A DNA stretch of 10,543 bases from an uncultured Clostridia bacterium (GTDB lineage Bacteria; Bacillota; Clostridia; Christensenellales; UBA1242), in contig CANRMV010000029.1 of assembly GCA_947631875.1 (NCBI GenBank), forward strand, positions 1 through 10,543, written 5' to 3'. The translations under genes and the position numbers were made by a program. The notes below the pieces were generated by a model, which had not been told where the DNA came from, did not search any database, and was given only the letters and a program-made list of their open reading frames with translations. The first letter of the stretch is position 1; each line of letters begins with the position of its first letter. Positions 6,538 through 10,543 of this stretch are shown in pieces.

Positions 6538-7272
6538 ATGAAAGAAAAAGAAATGACGCTAAAAAGAAAAATCTTGCGAACAACTTTGGTGCTTGCAAGT
6601 TTTTGCATAATTGGCGTTTTTTCTTATTTTATTCTTGTTTGGACAGGCGCTTGGACAAAAATAAATTCGGTTGAAAAATTGAGAACTTTGATTTTAAGGC
6701 TGGGTTTTTGGGGAAGATTTATGTTTGTGTTTTTGCAATTTTTGCAAGTGACTTTTGTTCCAATTCCTTCAACCATTTCCACGCTTGCAGGAGTTTTGAT
6801 TTATGGCCCGCTTCAAGCATCGCTTTTAAGCTTGGCTGGGGTGATGCTTGGAAGTATTTTTGCTTTTTGGCTTGGAAGGCAATTTGGAAGAAAAATTGTG
6901 ATTTTTATGGTTGGAAAAGAGTCCTGTGAAAAGTGGACCAATTTTTTGTCAAAGTGCAAATATTCTTTTGTGATAATGATGCTGTTGCCAATTTTTCCCG
7001 ATGATATTCTTTGTTTGGTGGCGGGGCTAACTGAAATGAGTTGGACATTTTTTGTGGTGACAAATCTCGTATCCCGAACGCTTGCAATTTTCACAACTTG
7101 TTTTCTTGGCAGCGGAAGCATAATTCCATATCACGGATGGGGGTTGATTGTTTGGGCAATTATTGCAGTTGCAACAGGAGTGGCGCTTTATCTTTCGGTG
7201 AAATATCAAAAACAGATTGAAAATTTTTTGCAACGGAAATTTTCAAAAAAACAAAAAATAAAAAAAAAATAA
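6538..7272 (+). CDS. TVP38/TMEM64 (DedA/SNARE-associated superfamily) membrane protein
   Basis: This 244-residue integral membrane protein has an N-terminal transmembrane helix (about 13-35), then the family core. VTFVPIPSTISTLAGVLIYG (71-90) is the first re-entrant/transmembrane region. GSIFAFWLGRQFGRK (105-119) follows, and LLPIFPDDILCLVAGLTEM (149-167) is the second conserved half with its Pro and acidic pair. More helices lie at about 170-193 and 202-222, and the C-terminal tail is very basic. Relatives act in membrane lipid homeostasis, and some DedA proteins are undecaprenyl-phosphate or phospholipid flippases; the specific substrate here is unknown. ATG 6538 is preferred because a TATAAT box sits just upstream. 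ATG 6553 and a TTG at 6514 are in frame; none has an SD. It lies between a VanW-type wall protein and a flippase gene, consistent with envelope work. Confidence 0.87.
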   Translation: MKEKEMTLKRKILRTTLVLASFCIIGVFSYFILVWTGAWTKINSVEKLRTLILRLGFWGRFMFVFLQFLQVTFVPIPSTISTLAGVLIYGPLQASLLSLAGVMLGSIFAFWLGRQFGRKIVIFMVGKESCEKWTNFLSKCKYSFVIMMLLPIFPDDILCLVAGLTEMSWTFFVVTNLVSRTLAIFTTCFLGSGSIIPYHGWGLIVWAIIAVATGVALYLSVKYQKQIENFLQRKFSKKQKIKKK

Positions 7273-7373
7273 CAAAAAAATCAAAAAAATAACAAAAAAA
7301 TACTAAAAAATAGCATAAAAATAGTAAAAAAATAATTTTTGGTCTATTTTTTATTATTTTTACATATTTTTTT
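7245..7373. other. Helically phased A- and T-tracts, predicted curved DNA
   Basis: From the last DedA codons into the LysM start there are runs of 5-10 A (7260-7269, 7274-7280, 7283-7289, 7294-7300, 7305-7310, 7317-7321, 7326-7332). Runs of 5-7 T follow (7336-7340, 7347-7352, 7357-7361, 7367-7373). Most centres are 9-11.5 bp apart, close to one helical turn, for more than 100 bp. Phased A-tracts of this kind bend DNA. The two halves can also pair, for example AAAAAATAG (7305-7313) with CTATTTTTT (7344-7352), so weak terminator activity for the DedA gene is possible. No G+C-rich terminator is present. It fills the whole 103-bp gap before the LysM gene. Confidence 0.6.
7339..7368 (+). promoter_or_regulatory. 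Weak candidate promoter of the LysM mini-gene
   Basis: TTGGTC (7339-7344) followed by TACATA (7361-7366, 16-bp spacer) or CATATT (7363-7368, 18-bp spacer) would start transcription within a few bases of the ATG at 7376. The surroundings are nearly pure A/T, so chance matches are likely, and confidence is low. Confidence 0.3.
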
Positions 7374-7375
7374 AT

Positions 7376-7540
7376 ATGAGTTTAAAGAAGGTTGCTTTTC
7401 CATATTATCAAGTTAAAAAAGGCGAGAACTTAAAAATTGTATCTCAAAAATTTGGCGTTGACAGCACAAAAATTTTGTTGGACAATCAAATGTCGCCAAA
7501 ACAAATCAAAGAGGGAGCGTTTATTTTGTTAAAGAAATAG
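7376..7540 (+). CDS. 54-residue stand-alone LysM-domain protein
   Basis: This small gene encodes 54 residues beginning MSLKKVAFPYYQVKKGENLK and ending GAFILLKK. It matches the whole LysM pattern: YxVKKGENLKIVSQKFGV (11-28), a helix with TKILLDNQ, then IKEGAFILL (44-52) in the usual 'l.vGq.L.I' place. LysM domains bind N-acetylglucosamine-containing glycans such as peptidoglycan. Nothing precedes the domain except about nine residues, with no signal peptide or membrane segment, so export is unexplained. It may act in the cytoplasm or mother cell, or leave by another route. There is no SD; the ATG follows a T-run and a weak promoter. It sits 58 bp before a SpoVB/MurJ-type flippase gene and just after a curved A-tract region. 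The family call is good; that it is expressed is inferred from the intact domain. Confidence 0.75.
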   Translation: MSLKKVAFPYYQVKKGENLKIVSQKFGVDSTKILLDNQMSPKQIKEGAFILLKK

Positions 7541-7550
7541 CCTCACAAAA

Positions 7551-7589
7551 TGACAAAAATTGTCATATTATTTGGACAAGTTTTATAGA
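7551..7589 (+). promoter_or_regulatory. Promoter of the flippase gene with a palindrome over its -35 box
   Basis: TTGTCA (7560-7565), an 18-bp spacer and TATAGA (7584-7589) form a candidate promoter whose start would fall at or next to the ATG (7598). The -35 box is the right arm of a perfect inverted repeat, TGACAA-AAA-TTGTCA (7551-7565). This repeat could be an operator, or a weak hairpin ending the LysM transcript (followed by TATTATTT). No SD precedes the flippase start. Confidence 0.45.
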
Positions 7590-7597
7590 TTATTTTT

Positions 7598-9148
7598 ATG
7601 AAATCAATCTTTAAAAATGTTGTTATCATCACCATGTTTTCATTGCTCACGCGCATGCTTGGCTTTTTCTTCCACATCTATCTTTCAAGAGCAATCGGGG
7701 CGGAAGCGCTTGGGCTGTATCAAGTTGCAATGTCAATTTTTATGGTGCTTTTAACAATCGTCTCTTCTGGCATAACTTTGATTATTTCAAGAATGACTGC
7801 AAGTTATCGTGTCATTCAAAATCGCAAAGAAATTGGCAGTCTTGTTTCTTCAAGCATGATTTTGTCCTTGACACTCAGCGTTATTTTGTGCGTTGTGGTT
7901 TTGATTTTTAAAAATCTTTTTGCAAATCTATTCACAGATGCAAACTGCATTAACATTTTGATTATTCTTTTGCCCTCACTGATTTTTTCTTCCGTTTATA
8001 GTGTTTTTCGCGGGGCGATGTGGGGCAATGACAACTTTTTTGGGCTTTGCGTTTCCGAACTTATGGAAGAAGTTGTCAAAATTGTTGTGTGCGTTTTGCT
8101 GCTGTCTTTTGGAATGAGCGCAATCCAATATGCAATGAGTGTTGCTTGGAGTTTCACGCTTTCCTGCCTAGTGTCGGCGTTTTTTGTCATGCTTTTATAC
8201 TTTTTTTACGGTGGCAAACTTGGCAGACCAACAAAAATTTATAGGCAGGTGCTTATCAAAAGTGCGCCAATCACAGGTGTTCGCATGGTTGGCAGTTTTG
8301 TTCAGCCACTGATTGCTTTAATTTTGCCAGCACAACTTATTGCCACAGGCTTCACATCAAGTCAGGCGATGGAACTGTATGGAATTGCAGTGGGAATGAC
8401 TTTGCCGTTTTTGTATGTGCCAAGTGCGCTCACGGGCTCTCTTGCAACCGCTCTTGTGCCAGATATTTCAATGGCGCACGCACAAAATGACAGCGAACAC
8501 ATTGAAAAAAGAGTTCAATCCTCTCTTGTTTTTGCCCTTTTTGTGAGTTTTCTGGTTGCGCCAATTTTCACAGCCATAGGTGACAGGTTTGGAGTTTTCA
8601 TATATGATAATGCACTAAGTGGAACGCTTTTGCAATTTTCCGCATGGATTATGATTCCAATGGGAGTGTCAAACATTGCATCAACAATTTTAAATTCAAT
8701 AGGGCTTGAAGTGAAGTCGTTTATAAACTTTATCGTGGGCAGCGTGTTTTTGTTTGTTAGCATTTTGTTTTTACCAAAACTGATTGGCGTGAATGCACTT
8801 TTTGTTGGCATGGGACTGTCCTCAATTTCGTCAGCAGTTTTAAATTTGCTTATGGTGAAAAAGAAGTTAAAAATAAAACTAAAAATCACCAAAACATTTT
8901 TAATGTTCCTCTTGTTTTCCATTCCGGTTATGGCAATTTCCTCTTTCACTTGTGCGCTGTTTGAATATATCATGCCAATGTTTTTCAGCCTGTCTTTATC
9001 AATGGTTATTGGAATGATTATTTTCGTGCTTTTGTGCCTAATTTTTAATGTTGTAAATTTTGAAATGTATTTTGTTAAGTTCAAAGAAAAATTTGTTGGA
9101 AAAGCAAAAATTAGCAAATTTAAGCGAAAAAACGCCAAAAAAACTTAA
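7598..9148 (+). CDS. SpoVB/MurJ-superfamily lipid-linked polysaccharide flippase
   Basis: This 516-residue protein with about 14 predicted membrane helices belongs to the MOP/MVF flippase superfamily, closest in motif to SpoVB/YtgP-type proteins. The N-terminus has LLTRMLGFFFHIYLSRAIGA (16-35) followed by EALGLYQ, the family signature. FRGAMWGNDNF (137-147) follows, and the mid-protein segment GMTLPFLYVPSALTGSLATA (266-285) with LVPDIS matches the second conserved region. The C-terminal end is basic (KFKRKNAKKT). Such proteins move lipid II or related undecaprenyl-linked sugars across the membrane for wall or spore-cortex synthesis. Whether this is the housekeeping flippase or a sporulation-specific one cannot be told from sequence. 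The ATG has no SD but sits at the predicted transcription start. It is followed after 39 bp by the DUF421-DUF4363 pair. Confidence 0.88.
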   Translation: MKSIFKNVVIITMFSLLTRMLGFFFHIYLSRAIGAEALGLYQVAMSIFMVLLTIVSSGITLIISRMTASYRVIQNRKEIGSLVSSSMILSLTLSVILCVVVLIFKNLFANLFTDANCINILIILLPSLIFSSVYSVFRGAMWGNDNFFGLCVSELMEEVVKIVVCVLLLSFGMSAIQYAMSVAWSFTLSCLVSAFFVMLLYFFYGGKLGRPTKIYRQVLIKSAPITGVRMVGSFVQPLIALILPAQLIATGFTSSQAMELYGIAVGMTLPFLYVPSALTGSLATALVPDISMAHAQNDSEHIEKRVQSSLVFALFVSFLVAPIFTAIGDRFGVFIYDNALSGTLLQFSAWIMIPMGVSNIASTILNSIGLEVKSFINFIVGSVFLFVSILFLPKLIGVNALFVGMGLSSISSAVLNLLMVKKKLKIKLKITKTFLMFLLFSIPVMAISSFTCALFEYIMPMFFSLSLSMVIGMIIFVLLCLIFNVVNFEMYFVKFKEKFVGKAKISKFKRKNAKKT

Positions 9149-9175
9149 AAAACTGTATTTTTTTGAAATTTTACT

Positions 9176-9181
9176 CATAAT
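9176..9181 (+). promoter_or_regulatory. -10-like CATAAT placed for leaderless transcription of the DUF421 gene
   Basis: CATAAT ends six bases before the ATG at 9188, the same spacing as at the VanW-type and DedA-type genes. The -35 region is poor and there is no SD. Read-through from the flippase gene only 39 bp upstream is an alternative source of mRNA. Confidence 0.35.
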
Positions 9182-9187
9182 AATGAT

Positions 9188-9907
9188 ATGTTAACTATTG
9201 TTGTTAGAGCAGTTATTATTTATTTGGTGGTGCTGTTTTTGTATCGGCTTATGGGCAAAAGGCAACTTGGAGAAATGCAACCTTTTGAACTTGTCCTAAC
9301 TCTTATCATTGCTGACCTTGCAACAATTCCAATGGCGGAAGTTTCTATGCCTGTGCTTCATGGAATTATTCCTCTTCTCACGCTTGTTGTTTTGCATTAT
9401 CTTCTCACAATGCTAAGCAAAATCAGCACAAATTTTTCTTGTTTTTTAAGTGGCAAACCGGTGATTGTGATAAATCCAAATGGCATAGATTACAAAGCGC
9501 TAAAAAATCTTGACATCACAGTTGACGATGTTTTTGAAGCCCTTCGTGGCTGTGGATATTTCAAAATGGAGCAAGTGCAATATGCCATCATGGAAACAAA
9601 TGGCAAGATGAGTGTGCTTCCAAAAAGTGATTTCGCACCTCTCACAACGGGGGACATGAAAATAAAAACTGAAAAAAGTGTGATTCCAATCAGCATCATC
9701 ACTGAGGGCAAAGTGAACAAAGAAAATTTGAAAGTGGCACAACTTGATGAATTGAAACTTCAAGAATTGTTGAAAAAAAGTGGCATCCAAAAAGTTAAGG
9801 ATGTGCTTGTGATGACGATAGACAAAAATGGTTCTGTGTTTTTTCAAAAGTTCGGGCAAAAATATCAAACACTTCAAGTTGAACCACTTGGGCAGGTGAA
9901 AGAATGA
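9188..9907 (+). CDS. YetF/DUF421-family membrane protein
   Basis: This 239-residue protein has three N-terminal membrane helices (about 2-20, 33-50, 57-77) and a cytosolic C-terminal domain. The family signature RLMGKRQLGEMQPFELV (20-36) with IADLATIPM is complete. So is the soluble-domain set: LSGKPVIVINPNGI (87-100), TVDDVFEALRGCGYF (111-125), then VQYAIMETNGKMSVLPK (130-146). A further domain follows to residue 239. DUF421 proteins are frequent in spore-formers, several copies per genome, and some (the SpoVA-mobile '2Duf' type) affect spore-membrane properties and heat resistance. The biochemical role is unknown. Its stop overlaps the start of the DUF4363 gene by four bases (ATGA), so the two are translationally coupled, an arrangement I recall as common in Clostridia. 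Confidence 0.92.
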   Translation: MLTIVVRAVIIYLVVLFLYRLMGKRQLGEMQPFELVLTLIIADLATIPMAEVSMPVLHGIIPLLTLVVLHYLLTMLSKISTNFSCFLSGKPVIVINPNGIDYKALKNLDITVDDVFEALRGCGYFKMEQVQYAIMETNGKMSVLPKSDFAPLTTGDMKIKTEKSVIPISIITEGKVNKENLKVAQLDELKLQELLKKSGIQKVKDVLVMTIDKNGSVFFQKFGQKYQTLQVEPLGQVKE

Positions 9908-10308
9908 CAAAGTGGGGATGGTTTAAACTTGTTTCAATTTTTGTTTTGTTTTTAATCTTGGTGACAGTGTGCATTATTGAGGATAGGCTTGTTGTAACTT
10001 CGCTTGACCAAGTAAATAGATTTTGCTATGAAATTGAGGCAGCAGTGGAAGAAAATGGTGGAATTGTTAATGGCGAAGTGGCAAGTTTGGTGGACAATTT
10101 GGAATATTCTTGGCGGGAAAACGAAAGCAAACTATGCTTCTTGGTTAATCATAAATCGGTGGAAGAACTAGGAATTGAAATTGTTAGGTTAAAAACTTAC
10201 ATAGACGAAGAAGAGCCCATTGAGTTTTATGTTTCGCTGGATATAATAAAACACTATGTTGAAACTTATCAACATTTTATGAGTGCGAATTTTCATAATA
10301 TACTCTAA
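9904..10308 (+). CDS. DUF4363-family single-pass membrane protein
   Basis: This 134-residue protein has one N-terminal transmembrane helix (about 8-25, KLVSIFVLFLILVTVCII) and an extracytoplasmic helical domain of about 105 residues. SLDQVNRFCYEIEAAVEENG, SWRENESKLCFLVNHKSVEELG and the late IKHYVETYQHFMSANFHNIL match the pattern of DUF4363, including the conserved W.e.e segment and the near-terminal N. Function is unknown. The ATG overlaps the DUF421 stop (ATGA, 9904-9907). Unlike the leaderless-looking first genes it has a good SD, AGGTGA at 9894-9899, four bases upstream, as expected for an internal operon gene. It probably works with the DUF421 protein in the membrane, inferred from coupling only. 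A weak terminator hairpin overlaps its stop codon. Confidence 0.8.
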   Translation: MTKWGWFKLVSIFVLFLILVTVCIIEDRLVVTSLDQVNRFCYEIEAAVEENGGIVNGEVASLVDNLEYSWRENESKLCFLVNHKSVEELGIEIVRLKTYIDEEEPIEFYVSLDIIKHYVETYQHFMSANFHNIL

Positions 10309-10332
10309 TTGTGGGGACAACTAGAATTTTTT
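10304..10332 (+). terminator. Probable intrinsic terminator of the DUF421-DUF4363 operon
   Basis: TCTA (10304-10307) pairs with TAGA (10322-10325) and TTGT (10309-10312) with ACAA (10317-10320). There is one A-C mismatch between the two parts and a GGGG loop. Six T follow at 10327-10332. The stem has little G+C, but the hairpin plus T-run geometry and position at the stop codon (10306-10308) fit a terminator. Confidence 0.5.
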
Positions 10333-10352
10333 AACGCGGACAAGCCCGCCTG

Positions 10353-10394
10353 GTGTCATTCTGAGCAAAGCGAAGAATCTCGGGCGTGACCGCT
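10353..10394. repeat. Dispersed 'GTGTCATTCTGAGC' type intergenic repeat
   Basis: The segment begins GTGTCATTCTGAGC, continues AAAGCGAAGAATCTCGGG and ends CGTGACCGC. I recall near-identical strings as common short interspersed repeats in intergenic DNA of many unrelated bacteria, often mis-called as ORFs reading ...EILRFAQNDT... . It can fold: ATTCT (10358-10362) pairs with AGAAT (10375-10379), then tandem GA/GA, then GC/GC around an AAA loop. The recollection is not a database search. Confidence 0.6.
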
Positions 10395-10508
10395 AAAATT
10401 CGTTTTCCCCGCGAACCCGCGTCGCAACCTGCACATATTGCTTGTTCTTGTCACGAAGTGCCAAGAAGCGGCGCCTTGATGTTTGGTTGCTCCTTTTCCC
10501 CAAAAGTG

Positions 10509-10543
10509 GTAAGCACTTTCGTGGGCCCCAAGAAAGTGCTTAC
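10509..10543. repeat. Inverted repeat with perfect 12-bp arms at window edge
   Basis: GTAAGCACTTTC (10509-10520) is the exact reverse complement of GAAAGTGCTTAC (10532-10543). The 11-base centre contains a further GGGCCCC core. The right arm ends on the last base of the window, so the repeat may be longer. Just upstream, CCCCAAAAGTGGTAAG (10499-10514) imperfectly repeats the right half CCCCAAGAAAGTGCTTAC. Confidence 0.75.

Larger units (their letters stand above)
10331..10543. other. Gene-free, GC-rich repeat block at the window end
   Basis: These 213 bases are 53% G+C by direct count (113 of 213), in sharp contrast to the A+T-rich genes on their left. There is no convincing gene. A minus-strand frame stays open for about 60 codons (ending near 10355), but its residue mix is non-protein-like and it runs through the repeats. 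The block holds GCGG/CCGC and CGCG/CGCG mini-hairpins, the CATTCTGAGC-type repeat and a long terminal inverted repeat, listed separately. It looks like a mosaic of dispersed intergenic repeats. Confidence 0.6.

Noticed and set aside
8515..9138. 207-codon minus-strand open frame antisense to the flippase
   Set aside because: The flippase frame is complete and strongly matches its family. The antisense product has no recognisable domain, and its start is not preceded by a convincing SD or promoter.
10355..10541. About 60-codon minus-strand open frame and a shorter one through the terminal GC-rich block
   Set aside because: They run through repeat sequence and palindromes, with Trp/His/Arg/Cys-rich composition. 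They resemble the spurious ORFs often called in this type of repeat.

Overview
The window looks like chromosome of an A+T-rich, low-GC member of Bacillota, most likely an uncultured Clostridia-type gut or anaerobe lineage. The reasons are the gene families: a CtpE-like P-type ATPase, a YoaR/VanW-type protein, a SpoVB-type flippase, a YetF/DUF421 plus DUF4363 pair, and a small SLOG protein facing an XRE regulator. Codon use is A/T-rich. The taxonomic placement is inference from gene content only. I see no phage, transposase, CRISPR, tRNA or rRNA.

Layout. 1-137 (minus) is the N-terminal part of a small XRE-type regulator. It is divergent from a SLOG/Rossmann nucleotide-binding protein (283-729, plus). 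The space between them holds an extended -10 promoter flanked by two near-identical 20-bp direct repeats. A strong bidirectional terminator (728-754) separates the SLOG gene from a 920-residue P-type cation ATPase (739-3501, minus), which carries an unusual Lys/Thr-rich cytosolic tail. The ATPase promoter stands back to back with that of cca (tRNA CCA-adding enzyme, 3619-4845, plus), and the two -35 boxes form a perfect 16-bp palindrome.

From cca onward everything is on the plus strand and mostly concerns the cell envelope: a membrane-anchored YoaR/VanW/G5-like protein (4900-6498), a TVP38/DedA-family membrane protein (6538-7272), a 54-residue LysM mini-protein (7376-7540), a SpoVB/MurJ-superfamily flippase (7598-9148), and a translationally coupled YetF/DUF421-DUF4363 pair (9188-10308). 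About 120 bp of helically phased A- and T-tracts, predicted to be curved, separate the DedA and LysM genes.

Five of these plus-strand genes (VanW, DedA, LysM, flippase, DUF421) have no Shine-Dalgarno sequence. Instead each has a -10-like hexamer about 6-9 bp before the ATG, which suggests leaderless mRNAs. The remaining genes (XRE, SLOG, ATPase, cca, DUF4363) have clear SD sequences.

The last ~210 bp (10331-10543) are gene-free and about 53% G+C by direct count. They hold a short repeat of a type I recall as dispersed in many bacterial genomes, and end in a 12-bp-arm inverted repeat cut by the window edge. No complete new multi-gene system is evident. The points most worth following are the XRE-SLOG module with its paired operators, the leaderless-promoter pattern, the curved-DNA/LysM locus and the GC-rich terminal repeat block.
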